DNA of 64,000 bases from Gerris lacustris (GCA_951217055.1 OX578280.1:13121394-13185393), one strand, 5' to 3'. Positions 45,364-55,837 are shown, counted from the stretch's first letter. Numbers and translations are program-made. The notes: generated by a model from the letters alone, not told the origin.

Positions 45364-45443
45364 GGGCTACACACATATATTTGGCTATTTCCTACTTTAA
45401 TTTTCCAAAGTTGAAGGGAAAATCCTGATGGTGTGTAGGCTTA
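45364..45443. repeat. Short inverted-end element, possibly PIF-like
   Basis: AGGGCTACACACATAT on the left resembles AAGCCTACACACCATC (inverted) on the right, about 80 bp apart. No clear target duplication is visible. Confidence 0.3.
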
Positions 45444-45975
45444 CCAATAGAACAGGAGGGGACAAGCTGCTAATCGACGACATGGGGGAGGGGGTCCCTA
45501 AGATGCTGGCAGACCTTAACTTTTGAAGTAACCTGGCATCTTATTTGGTGGATTAGGTGTTCAATGGTCCTTGAAAACTGACAACGAACAAAAACCCAGG
45601 AGAACCCTAAAAGCAAGGTGCGTTCTGGGAGAAGATCCAGAGTGAGAAAAATAATGACGTGGATGGACATTACATCCAACCTGGATCAGAGAGAAATGTC
45701 AGTCAACGTGCTCAGTGCTCAATCATTGTCAATAGACAGAAGAGGGTATGAAACTTTTTGGTTTTCCTTGACACCGCTAGGTAGAAAAGGATCCGAATAA
45801 GTAAGTACGTAAGAATTTGGAGAAAAGGTTTGCTATTTTACTCTAATATTAAATCTACTATGTGAATCAACACCTCTGCTGAACACCTCTTCTGTTTTTC
45901 GTTGCTGTGCACCGTCAGCGATCAGTGAGAAGAAAGAATAAATAAACTGCATTAAAAATTAGCAGCTTTGAAAGC

Positions 45976-46034
45976 ACTTTTTTTAGATTGTTACTCCTGC
46001 CATTAAAAATAGAGGGGAGTAACAATCTATAGAA
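45976..46034. repeat. Short palindromic MITE derivative
   Basis: TTTTAGATTGTTACTCC faces GGAGTAACAATCTATAGAAG with a loop of about 20 bases. Confidence 0.55.
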
Positions 46035-46127
46035 GTTGTAGGAAATGTTTTTCTTTAGACTGTTTCTCCTCTTAGAAAAGCAGAAGTGTGATATTCCTTT
46101 GGACTTAAAATCCCTTTTAGTCCAGGA

Positions 46128-46425
46128 GATAGAGACAAAATTGAAGTTGATGTTAGTTGGTCATTTGATAGGTGACCACTTTGATTTGGAGTAATATTTG
46201 AATGACTAGCCTATTAAAGGACGAACTAACATCAACTTGATTTTCGGTTTACCAACTAATTTTATACTCTGGATCATGAAAATCCCATTGTCCACCATAA
46301 CTGGCAGGCCATGGCTATTACTAAGCTATGTCCCACATACGAACACAGCTGACCACATATTCTTAAAGGCACTAAAACATTAACTTGTTCACAAAATTCT
46401 AGCTTGATGTTAGTCAGACACTTTT
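46128..46425 (-). repeat. Stem-loop repeat, copy b
   Basis: The inverse of the 16.2-kb copy. AAGTTGATGTTAGTT (46141) and AACTAACATCAACTT (46222) form an internal stem. Confidence 0.65.
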
Positions 46426-46548
46426 TTGTATGCCATCTCCTGGGCTGTCTTAATAATTATTTATATTCAATTATATAATTATACGCATAGGGAAGTAACA
46501 ATCTAAAAAAGTACCACTTTGAAAAGCTCCACAGTGATATAAACATAC

Positions 46549-46652
46549 CTTTTCTGTGGTTGCTGAGTGATGGGCAGAGTCTGTGCTGATAGTAGGGCGA
46601 TATAGTAAGACTGTACCACCATCAGACTCTGCACTCTCATCTAGTCACCCTC
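46549..46652 (-). CDS. Grd: Putative start exon of a GRD-like GABA-gated chloride channel subunit
   Basis: Read on the minus strand, a TTGTTGCAG acceptor precedes 46652 and a GTATGT donor follows 46549. The ATG is at 46640-46638 and is directly preceded by an in-frame TAG, so it is the first usable start in this frame. It opens 30 codons plus two bases, beginning MRVQSLMVVQSYYIALLSAQ, which could be a weak signal peptide. The exon ends in phase 2 (AG), exactly what the next exon (first base A) needs. The acceptor implies a non-coding 5' exon further right. The family (pentameric Cys-loop channels) has a cleaved signal peptide followed by an extracellular ligand-binding domain. The link to the other exons is inference from phase, order and signal-like sequence across a 27-kb intron; RNA evidence is lacking. 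Confidence 0.5.
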
Positions 46653-46722
46653 CTGCAACAATAAAAATATGAATCAAATTATAATTATTATTAACTACGG
46701 GAAACAGACAGTGAAAAATACA

Positions 46723-46796
46723 CTCCAGCGCCGGGATTTGAACCACGGGCCTCTATATTTCCAGTATAGCGCTCTTCCATCTAAGCTACGCAGGAG
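46723..46796 (-). tRNA. tRNA-like sequence (anticodon position GGA), probably a pseudogene or SINE head
   Basis: The 74-nt minus-strand sequence has an A box (TAGCTTAGATGG), a D arm, a perfect anticodon stem CTATA/TATAG around loop CTGGAAA, and a B box GGTTCAAATCC. The acceptor matches at 6 of 7 positions but the T stem at only 3 of 5. GGA would read Ser codons, yet the long variable arm of tRNA-Ser is absent. It lies in the left arm of a palindrome. Confidence 0.5.
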
Positions 46797-47100
46797 AATG
46801 ATTTTTCACTACCGTAATCGATAACTAGTCCCGAATCCAAGCTTTCAATATTCATATACATTTAGACAGTCAATATTTATGACATTAGAACTAAACCAAG
46901 AATTAACGCTTATAATTATAAAGTACTCAATTAGTACCTGTACCTTGTACAATCAATTCGAAATTCAATTTTTAAGTTTTTGGTAGTTTTCATACTACGG
47001 AAAGTTAAATTTTAATTTAAATCAAATTATAATTATTATTAACTACTATTATTAGCTTGGATTCGGGACTAGTTATCGATTACGGTAGTGAAAAATCATT

Positions 47101-47174
47101 CTCCTGCGTAGCTTAGATGGAAGAGCGCTATACTGGAAATATAGAGGCCCGTGGTTCAAATCCCGGCACTGGAG
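47101..47174 (+). tRNA. tRNA-like sequence, inverted second copy
   Basis: It is nearly identical to the 46.7-kb copy on the other strand (one visible base change, in the acceptor region, leaving 5 of 7 pairs). It lies between two 83-bp inverted repeats. Confidence 0.5.
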
Positions 47175-47787
47175 TGTATTTTTCACTGTCTGTTTCCCGT
47201 AGTTAATAATAATTATAATTTGATTTAAATTAAAATTTAACTTTCCGTAGTATGAAAACTACCAAAAACTTAAAAATTGAAATAAAAATATGTTATATGA
47301 CTCCGAATTAAAAAGGTTTCATTTAGGGACACCCTGAGATGAAAATCTAGAATATTCTAGTCTTGGTTTCCCTGTTACACCTGAATAAATATTCGAACAT
47401 TAACAACTTATATAAATAGATCGAACTTTTGAGAATGAAAGTTAATACTTATATTTGGAAAGGAATAACACAAACTCACCACGTAAATTGAAAAAAAAAA
47501 AAATAACCTCAAAGCAGCTTTCAGCCTTCAAAAGGCCATCATCAGTGCCTATTGATGACCTTTTGAAGGCTGAAAGCTGTTTTGACATTAAAGTTTTTTT
47601 TAATTTACGTGGTGAGACAGTTTGTGATATTCCTTTAAGATGACCTCCTTAGACTCCCATATCAAGCATATATTTAGAAAGGTCTTTTTCTGGTACTTCT
47701 TTAGATTGTTACTCCCCTAAGTTTTCTTTAGAATATAAATGACATTGACTAAATAAATATTAAGACAAAGGGATGTTTAGTCCAATG

Positions 47788-48358
47788 TACAGGGTGGGGC
47801 AAAACAAACAGTGCAGTTTTGAAGGGCTATTAAAAAAAAAAAAATGGCCCAACTTAGAAAAATGCAGTTTGTTTTATTTGGTTCAGTAGTACACCCCATT
47901 TGTTTACTCAAGTTTTAAAGGTCACATCAGCAAGATAATGACCTCCAGCAGGGATGCACTGATGGAGGCGATTCCTGAAGCTTTCAGCCGCCCACTGGCA
48001 TATATCGACGGGAATCGCGGCGATTTCCTCTCTAATTCGGGTCTTCAGTTCTTCCAAAGTGTGAGGACGATGTTTGGACACCTTTTCCTTGAGGTAGCCC
48101 CACAGGAAAAAATCGCAAATACTCAAATCCGGTGTTCTCGCAGGCCACCCCAGGTCACCCCTCAGAGAGACAAGGCGCGCAAAAACGGCCGTTTTCGAAA
48201 AACGTGCGGACGGCGAAGCCTCGATGTTCAAACCATGGTAACGACTGAAAATGGGGTGAGCGGGTGGACACAATGAGACCCCTCCCAGGTTCCTATCCCT
48301 ACCACAAGGGATGTAGTCACCCTTGCAAACTGCACTCTTTGTTTTGCCCCACCCTGTA
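47788..48358 (-). mobile_element. Tc1/mariner-type element, internally deleted
   Basis: Terminal repeats CAGGGTGGGGCAAAACAAAC and (inverted) CAGGGTGGGGCAAAACAAAG continue to about 37 bp, with TA at 47788-47789 and 48357-48358. Within lies a transposase C-terminal remnant on the minus strand. The element splits a CTTCTTTAGA-type MITE. Confidence 0.85.
47908..48260 (-). pseudogene. Tc1/mariner transposase, C-terminal remnant
   Basis: The minus strand encodes FARLVSLRGDLGWPARTPDLSICDFFLWGYLKEKVSKHRP...LEELKTRIREEIAAIP. The 'WP.RTPDLS.CDFFLWGYLK' block is the last catalytic Asp region of insect mariner-type DDE transposases. The N-terminal DNA-binding domain and the first two catalytic acids are missing, so it cannot transpose itself. 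Confidence 0.85.
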
Positions 48359-49499
48359 TTTTGGGACAAAGTAATATCACACTTCTGTCTTTATAAGGGG
48401 AGTAATAGTCTAAAGAAGGACATTCTGTATTGTGTATACCTTCTTTAGATTGTTACTCCCTCTGTTTTATTTATAAGGGGAGTAACAATCTAAAGAAGTG
48501 CCCTTTTTCTTAGGATTTAAGTACCTCTATTAGTAAGAAGTATCTCCAATTTCATTCACGTAACGTTGAAAATTTAAAAACATGGTAACTTAAAGAACTA
48601 CTAATGTTGTTATAATAAATTATACATCCAAGACCACTGACATTGGACAGCCTCCAATAGCGGTAGATCTGGTTATAAAATCTTTATGACTAAAACTCTG
48701 AGGATATCCCCAAAGTTAAGTAAACTACTTTAGATTTAAAATGACATAAATTCTTGTTTCGTTTTGTCAACAACTGAACAAGTTTTGATACTAGTAGTCT
48801 TCAATAATCTGTTTAACTTGTCCCTATACAAAAGAAAAAAAGTCTACAAATATTTGCCATCACGAAACTAATATTATTACATAGCAAATATACATTATCT
48901 AACAAAAAAAAAAAAAAAAAATTCTGACGACAAGAAGAAAAACTTAAGAGTTATTCTAGGATACTTTATATTTGCACTTTTAGAGAAATTGATCTTTTGA
49001 ACAAGAGAAGTGGGCCGGAACAACCTTGAGTAAGCCCCTAAGTTGAAGTGGAAAGTAAATTCCTAAATGGTAAGTTTATCTCATCGAGTTGTTTCATTCC
49101 GAGCTCGATAAAGATTTAAACTAGATGATGTTGAAGAAGGAAAAAGTTATTTCGAAGCTTTAGTTGCTTTAGCAACATTTAAATATTTGACTAGTAAATA
49201 TAAAAATAACTAGTTGTCTCGAGATTTAGTTTAATTTAAAGTTACTACAGGATCATCTGCGGGCTAATTTTGATGATCCATCCAGATTTCATTAAATCTA
49301 ACAAGTTTTTTTAAGATATAGTGGTTCACATATTTATTGACGGACAGACAGACAACAGACCAAAAATATGCTTTGATGTCTGAAACGCACTTTTGTCTAG
49401 ACAATTTTGAATTCGTAGATATAAAACATTTTTCGTTCTTAAAAATGATCACAACATTTCTGTCACCTTCGGTAAACTCAGTCAGACGCAAAATAAAAT

Positions 49500-49935
49500 T
49501 GATTGAATAGGACTGTTTTCTACTTACCCAGCCAATTAATTTAAAATATTATAAAATATATCTCTTCCCTACTCTACAGCTTCTGCTTGTATCAGGGGGA
49601 AATTTTACATGATTATATTTTATTTATTTACAAAACAAGGTGACATTTTTGACATATATAACAAAAATAATCAAAACAAGTCAAGTAACAGGCTTCCTTA
49701 ATAACACTTTTTCCCGTCTTTTGAAGCTTACGTTTACGCGAGCGTTGTGCGTGAACGCTTGGGCGGATAACGTTTTCCGACGAACTCAGCCTGGGCATTG
49801 GTAAGATGAACATGTGTACCAAATTTCATCTAACTCGGTGATCTTTCACTCAAGTTATCGTCATCTGGAGATTTCGTGACGGATTTTGCGTGACGGTGAT
49901 TTTGGTCTTTTTTTCGGATTCACTCCCGGGCTCCA
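49500..49935 (-). repeat. Family A-related repeat, partial
   Basis: The inverse of 57430-57720, including CGTTTACGCGAGCG and the GTACCAAATTTCATC word. Confidence 0.65.
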
Positions 49936-50126
49936 GAACGTGCCATAAGGAACTTCGTTCCAAAAATAAAATTAATTAATTGATTAATTATAAACCAGGA
50001 AATCATTTTAACCAAACAAAGTAATCATGTTAGTACTGCCCCGAAGTTACATTTATAATCTTTCTATATTATTAAAAAAGTTTTGTTAACAAACGCAATT
50101 CAAGTGAATAAGAAAGAGAAGGATAT

Positions 50127-50242
50127 TGTAGAATAAGTATAACGGATATAATGTTAATAAGATTATATTTTAAGAACCAGACAAACATGTCAACAATAAT
50201 AATATCAAAACCTCACAAGCACTGACAGCTGTCTATATTACA
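50127..50242 (-). repeat. LTR (3' LTR of the Gypsy element), 116 bp
   Basis: It begins TGTAATATAG and ends TTATTCTACA on the minus strand and is identical to 51922-52037. Outside it lies gatat (50122-50126). Confidence 0.95.
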
Positions 50243-50243
50243 T

Positions 50244-50271
<28 letters not shown>

Positions 50272-50276
<5 letters not shown>

Positions 50277-50790
50277 GTTTAATGATAAGATGACTTCTAT
50301 TCCTCCTTATTTTGCCCCCCTGGTCTTCCAGCTGAATCCAGAATGAGTTCGGAGTAGACGCTTCACTGTCAATTCTTCCATATTTTCTCAGAGCAGGAAC
50401 CCAGACTCTATCTCCTTTCTGCAGTTTAGGCAGTATCTTAACCCGATGTCTCCTGTTAAAATCCTCTGCCTGGCGATTCTTTAGTTCTGATTCCCTTTCT
50501 TTAAACCCTATGTGATTAACTGCCTCTGGATGTAACCTTAATGGTGCAACTGGAATCGTTGACCTTAAAACTCGTCCCATTAAAAGCTGAGCCGGTGAGA
50601 ATCCTGATTTCAATGGAGTGTTGTGGTATGCCAAGAGGCCCAAGCAAGGATCCTCTGATTTTTTTAAGATTCCCTTCATAATTGAGACTGCTCTCTCGGC
50701 CTGTCCGTTCGATTGGGGATAGCGAGGACTGCTAGTAATATGTTCGATGCCGTATGAACTACAAAATGAGTCGAACTCCTGTGAACTTAG
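50272..50790 (-). pseudogene. Gypsy integrase, C-terminal remnant
   Basis: In a frame different from gag, the sequence reads SSQEFDSFCSSYGIEHI, SSPRYPQSNGQAERAVSIMK, LLAYHNTPLKSGFSPAQLLMGR and a C-terminal KLQKGDRVWVPALRKYGRI block: the end of the integrase core, with its third catalytic acid (Glu in QAERA), then the C-terminal domain. The zinc-binding domain and the first two catalytic Asp residues are deleted. Confidence 0.9.
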
Positions 50791-51823
50791 CTTCAATGTA
50801 CCAAGGTTTACACCGATTTTTTTCCACTTCACTAATTTTTACATAATCCAAATAATCCTCATCACCTGACTCATTCCTTACTTCAGCTTCTCGAATACTT
50901 TTAGGAGGTCGTTCATTCGATTTTGAGCCAGGACACATACGCTTATAATGCCCGAACATTTTGCACGAAGAGCACTGTATCTTTCGTGCCGGGCACGTGC
51001 CGAACTTATGTGACAAAAACCCACAATTTTTACAAGCTGTCTTAAGCTTTTCCTCCCTATTTACCTCCACATTACGAGAGACAGAAGGACTCACCCTTGA
51101 AGAATTAGTCACGGCGTCCGAGTTCAATGCCGTCGGATTATACTGAATTTCCTTTTGTCCCTCAAGTATTCTCTCGTATTGCAGTATCCTTGTGCATGCT
51201 TTGGATAGAGTAAGATCAGGATCTAGCCACAGGTCCTGCGAAAGCTTCCTGTCTCTTACCCCAACCACTAATCTATCCCTTATCAACTCATCGGTTAATA
51301 AACCGTATTTACAATGTTTTGCCAACTTTTTTACTGCGTTGATAAAATCCTTGCTTGTCTCTCCAAGGCGCTGACACCGAAGATTAAATTTACTTCTTTC
51401 AAAAATAACGTTGATTTGCCCCTGAAAATATTCTCTAAATATAAGAATTATTTGATCATAGTCAGTTAATTCAGCAATGTCTAAATCTAAAGACTGTAAA
51501 AGCTGGTCTACTCCGTCGCCCATACATTGCAATAAATGACATACCTGCATATTCTGTGGCTGTTCCGCCATTTCTGTCAAAACGCGATGCCGTTCATACC
51601 GCAGAAGCCAATCCGACCAATCGTGTGGGACAAATGAGAATTTTTCCGGCAATGGACCGGTATACGCGGCCTTGTAAAAACGTCTGGGTGTCGTGTCTTC
51701 CTTATTTCGGTTACGTGCAAGCTGTTCCTGAAGTATTCTTACTTGCTCCGCCAAAGTTTCAATATCCAAATCCGGATCTGACTCTTCTCTGTAACCCCTC
51801 CTTCTACCTTTTTTAGAAGACAT
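50759..51823 (-). CDS. Gypsy gag with two zinc knuckles
   Basis: The ORF starts at an ATG (51823) and encodes a capsid-like protein (YTGPLPEKFSF..HDWSDWLLRYERHRV, then a helical region) and, near residues 264-305, two CCHC knuckles: CKNCGFLSHKFGTC and CSSCKMFGHYKRMC. These bind the element RNA. The frame runs a few dozen residues past the gag end (SEVEKNRCKPWYIEAKF) and stops after the deletion joint. Such a gag can still assemble and be packaged if enzymes come from a complete copy. Confidence 0.9.
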   Translation of the reverse strand: MSSKKGRRRGYREESDPDLDIETLAEQVRILQEQLARNRNKEDTTPRRFYKAAYTGPLPEKFSFVPHDWSDWLLRYERHRVLTEMAEQPQNMQVCHLLQCMGDGVDQLLQSLDLDIAELTDYDQIILIFREYFQGQINVIFERSKFNLRCQRLGETSKDFINAVKKLAKHCKYGLLTDELIRDRLVVGVRDRKLSQDLWLDPDLTLSKACTRILQYERILEGQKEIQYNPTALNSDAVTNSSRVSPSVSRNVEVNREEKLKTACKNCGFLSHKFGTCPARKIQCSSCKMFGHYKRMCPGSKSNERPPKSIREAEVRNESGDEDYLDYVKISEVEKNRCKPWYIEAKFTGVRLIL

Positions 51824-51902
51824 CACCGAGTTTTCACCTTATGTAGGAAAACTAAACACTAAATCCCGAAACAAATAATTAACGGCGTTTTTCACCTTCG
51901 TG

Positions 51903-51921
51903 TAGTCCGAATCTGACACCA
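51903..51921 (-). promoter_or_regulatory. Putative primer-binding site of the Gypsy element
   Basis: The minus strand reads TGGTGTCAGATTCGGACTA immediately after the 5' LTR. A start with TGG pairs with the CCA end of a tRNA. The tRNA species was not assigned. Confidence 0.6.
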
Positions 51922-52037
51922 TGTAGAATAAGTATAACGGATATAATGTTAATAAGATTATATTTTAAGAACCAGACAAACATGTCAACAATAATAATAT
52001 CAAAACCTCACAAGCACTGACAGCTGTCTATATTACA
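51922..52037 (-). repeat. LTR (5' LTR of the Gypsy element), 116 bp
   Basis: Identical to the other LTR. Outside it lies gatat (52038-52042); inside, the minus strand continues with TGG as expected for a tRNA primer site. Confidence 0.95.
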
Positions 52038-52753
52038 GATATACTGAACTATAGAACTAGTAGAAGTTAGATGTATCCTCCCCTTTTAGTTGAAAAGGAA
52101 AGGAGTTATCTCTAACTACACACAGTCTACTTTCAGTCTACGGCTATCCTGCAGTTATTCTTCAGAACTTACCGGAAGCTATGTTATCGTTCTGAATAAC
52201 GAACATATATTATGTCACCGATTTCAAAAATTTCCGTAAAAAGTATCCGTTTCAAACATCAGGGAAGATTATTTTTGTGCGTGTCTGACTGTCGGTCTGT
52301 CGCTCAATGTTTGCGAACAAACATATCTTAAAAACTACACACCCGATTTTATTATTGGCTGATACAAGCAGAAGCAGGAGTTTTAAGGTAGTGAAGTGAA
52401 ATATTCTATAATATTTTAAATGGAGTAGGCCGGGGCGAGAGGGCTATTAGGAATAGTCCTGTTGCCTTGTTACTCAACTCTTTACTACAATCATCCTCTT
52501 TAACTATGATCCATAGTTCATCATGATTAACTATTTTCTCAATATTCAATACATATTTATTGCAAGACGTTCGCTTCAATGATAAAAATAAATACTTTTC
52601 TTTTAATTCTGCCTTAACTCCGCTAAGCACAAATAGTTAGTTACTTTTAATTTTGTCTCTTTTCTAACTCCACCATGTACAATTCAATTAGTTAGCATCA
52701 TATTATACTTAGCAGAGTGGTTTTGTCGTTTATATTTTATACACTTATTTTTA

Positions 52754-53510
52754 GGGTCCGTCGGCAAAACCAAGGACCCTTATATTTTCCTCCGTGTGTC
52801 TGTTCGTCCGTCCTCTCGCGTGCTCTCACGGCTACACCTTTCGTCCGATCACTTTGAAATTTGGCATGTATGTGTCTTGTACCTACCCACATATTTTAAA
52901 AATATAGCGACTTAAAAAAAATATTTTTCAAAACAATTAGGGTAAAAAAACTTAAGGGTTAAAATTTTTTTATTTTTTTTCGACACCGTGAGGGGTATCA
53001 TATGAAAGGGTACGTCGAGCTGATTACAAAAATATATAATTCTTTGGATATAACTTTGATAGGGCGAGCGTAGGCAAGTTTGAAGTGGGTGTGAAACGTG
53101 TCCCCCCCCCCCCCCCCCCCCCTCTATCTCGCTTATGTGAAGTGCAAACAATCTGAAAAAAGTCCTAAACATTCTTCGACCAAAAGTAGAGATACCACTT
53201 TTTGGAAATTTCGAAAAAAATATTATTTTATTTTTTATTGACAACATACGTTTTTTTTTATAATTATGGTCTTTTTTAGATGTATTTATATGGTTGTAGT
53301 CCGGTTCAGTGGCAAAAAAATACTTTATCAGAGTGTGTTTTCAGAATATCAGACATTTAGAATGGTTCAAAGTAAGCTTTTTAGCATTTAAAAAAAAAAA
53401 CACTGTTTATACACTTTACAGTTAAACACTATATAGTGTGGCCTACGGACCCTCGCTGTGTGCTGACTAGCACACACTTGACCTGTTTATTTTATTTGTT
53501 TAGCTATTAC
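52754..53510 (+). repeat. Family C repeat, near-complete copy
   Basis: It begins TTTAGGGTCCGTCGGCAAAA and ends GGACCCTCGCTGTGTGCTGA then AGCACACACTTGACC. A run of about 20 C lies at 53103-53122. Confidence 0.75.
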
Positions 53511-53769
53511 GTTTTAAGTAATAGAAACTTTGGATTATCCAACACTTCCAATGCTTTTCGAAGATTTAAATGTTATAAAAAAGTAAACATACAACATTAA
53601 CCTAGAGATATTTTTTTAAAAAAAATGTATGGTTGTAATCAGAAAGAAAATTTGAAACAGCGAAAATCTGCTGATTTGTCAACTTTAAAATAAATTGTAA
53701 AAGTTAATTATCTAATGTTATCAATCTGTTCAAATGCCTAATTCTTTTATAATTGAATCCGAGCAACTT

Positions 53770-54300
53770 TATTTCAATTGCGTATGTCTTGGTTTTCTTC
53801 CGTCTCCTTTTTTACTTCTGTCTCTATTATCCCGCTCCTTATTCTTTTGTATAGAATGCGAGGTGAGAAAAGGTGTGTTAGAGGGAAAGACACTCGATCC
53901 ACCTCTTTTCTCTTATCTATCTCGTTCTATCCTTACCCGACATGTTGTTCTATCTCTCTCTCACGGTCTTTTCCCCTATCCCTTGAGAAAAAAGAGATTT
54001 TTCCTTCTACATCCTTCTTCCTCTTCCTTCCGCGACTCCCCTCTAGCACACTTGAGAGCTATTATCCACCATGGAGGATGGAAAAGGCTTTTTCACGGAT
54101 AGGTTACAGAGTTAGAAGGAGAGGTTATAATGAGACAAGTGTTTGCCTTTGTGCTTTTCTGGCCCTTGCCCGAGGACGGGCTGACTCAGGCACTTTGGTC
54201 GAGACCCGCCCCCGTACTCACACACTAATACAGTCTTCTCACTCTAACCTTATCACACTTATATTCTTGTAACCCTATTTTTTATTCGTAACCTTCCTAA
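53770..54300. other. Pyrimidine-rich tract, unassigned
   Basis: Plus strand rich in CTCTCTC, TTCCTCTTCC and CCTTC. Read on the minus strand it is GAGAG-rich, as GAGA-factor-bound promoters are. It is upstream of the putative Grd start exon, but this alone does not make it a promoter. Open frames here are not recognised. Confidence 0.25.
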
Positions 54301-55089
54301 CCTTACCCCACTCGTATTCAAATGATTTAAACGTCCCCTTCTTTTACACAACACGAACATCATAAAGAACTATATATAACAGAGCGACCGAAAATGACCG
54401 ACCACCGGAAACAAAGATTCCCTTTACTTTTTTCCGTCCGGTTGAAAGTTTGTCCGACAAGAGGGATTTATTTTTAAAAATGACGTCCTACATTTTAACC
54501 TTTTTTTATAGCTATGCCGTTAAAACCGCACCTTTCACTCGGGAGAGAGAAGTCCAGGAGAGATAAATATATGGTATGCCTGACATTCCTGGTTCCGTTA
54601 TATTTTTTTTTTAAGAGTTATTTTTCACTTTGACTTTGCAAAATTATGTGAAAGGTAGGGCTTTATTATCTCGCAACGCTTCAACACTACAGTTCTGCAA
54701 AAATAGAACATTGAAATAACTATGTACACAAATGAATGTTTCATTAAACAAGACGGGTTCTATTCCAAAAATGTAGTCATTATTATGACATTTCATAGTC
54801 TTCACCTGGAATTTAAAAGTTATTGACCCAGTAGTTGTAACTCATAACGAATACAATTAACAGCTTTTTCCCTTTGACCCATAGTCACTATCAATGACAA
54901 TATATTCCACAAAATAGTGAATAAACTATCAATACTGAAATACGTCCTAAAGTATGACATAACTTCATCGATTATGCCTAACATTAAGAACGATGCAGAA
55001 AACATGCTATTTTATAAGTTGTAAAACCGTGTACTGGTTCATGATATTAGTTTATTTGTGACACACATCTCTGTGAGGATGTTCATAAA

Positions 55090-55789
55090 ACTAGGCATCG
55101 CGTGGCTCTATCATTGAAGCGAGCGTATAGTAATAAATATGTATTGAATATTGAAAAAAAAGATTATTGTGAATCATGATGAGTTGATAGATAATGGGTC
55201 TGGTAGTAGTGCAGCGGCTAGTAGTAAGGGAACCACCCCGCATTCTTACTATTCTACTAACCACACATCTCTATTTCAATATTTATAATTTGTATCTCTT
55301 TGCTACAAACAAACTACTGCATGTATCAAATTGAAATTTTGCATGCCTGTTTCAACTGTGCATCAGATGGTGTCTATGAAGTTTTATTAAAATCGTTACG
55401 TTAGAACGTAAGATATCGGTAAAAAGGTTGTTTTCTCTATTTTAAACGTTTAGGCCCGCTTTAATAGTTTTAGCGATCTTTACAAATGAAATAAAAAAGA
55501 AATATTAATTAGAACCACTATAACTTAAACCAAAAAACTATAAAAGACCATAAAAATAAGTATAAAGAATGAATAATAATAAAAAAAAAAAAAATAAATA
55601 AGGTGCAAATTAATTCTAATAACCACACTTATTTCTAATATTAGTAAATTAATATTTGAAAAGGTAAGCATTATAACAGTTTTATTTTTGTTTAATTATT
55701 GTTATTTGTTTTAAAATATGCATCTTTTACTGTCGTGTTTTATTGAAGCGAGCGTAGCGAGCTTCCTACATTCAACGAAATATGCTCCG

Positions 55790-55837
<48 letters not shown>

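Larger units (their letters stand above)
19418..46548 (-). other. First coding intron of the Grd-like gene (about 27 kb)
   Basis: This is the span between the putative start exon and the 98-bp exon. It contains two LINEs, a hAT-like element, one Helitron, several PIF-like MITEs, (TA)n tracts and many dispersed repeats. No further exon could be supported in it. The call depends on the 46.6-kb exon belonging to this gene. Confidence 0.45.
46672..47281. repeat. Palindromic region carrying two tRNA-like units
   Basis: Two overlapping inversions are visible. 46964-47046 is the inverse of 47199-47281 (83 bp, seemingly perfect) and encloses the plus-strand tRNA-like unit. 46672-46852 is the inverse of about 47053-47226 and includes the other unit. 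The left edge is about 20 bp from the 3' splice site of the Grd start exon. Confidence 0.8.
47694..48500. repeat. CTTCTTTAGA-type MITE, split by a mariner element
   Basis: Left end at 47694-47722 and right ends at 48398-48420 and 48477-48500. The mariner derivative at 47788-48358 divides it at a TA that is also present, unoccupied, in the 2.0-kb copy. Confidence 0.65.
50122..52042 (-). mobile_element. Internally deleted Gypsy-type LTR retrotransposon with 5-bp duplications
   Basis: Identical 116-bp LTRs lie at 50127-50242 and 51922-52037, flanked by gatat on both sides. Reading on the minus strand, a primer-binding-like TGGTGTCAGATTC directly follows the 5' LTR, gag follows, then the C-terminal integrase, and an A run precedes the 3' LTR. 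Protease, RT, RNase H and most of the integrase are deleted. Identical LTRs indicate a very recent insertion, mobilised in trans. Confidence 0.95.

Noticed and set aside
46723..47174. Functional tRNA-Ser genes
   Set aside because: No long variable arm and a poorly paired T stem; kept only as tRNA-like.
48000..48276. Plus-strand open frame over the mariner remnant
   Set aside because: Antisense of the transposase fragment.
53734..54272. Two overlapping open frames of 122 and 164 codons
   Set aside because: Low-complexity Ser/Leu/Phe-rich translation of a pyrimidine tract; no motif or splice context.
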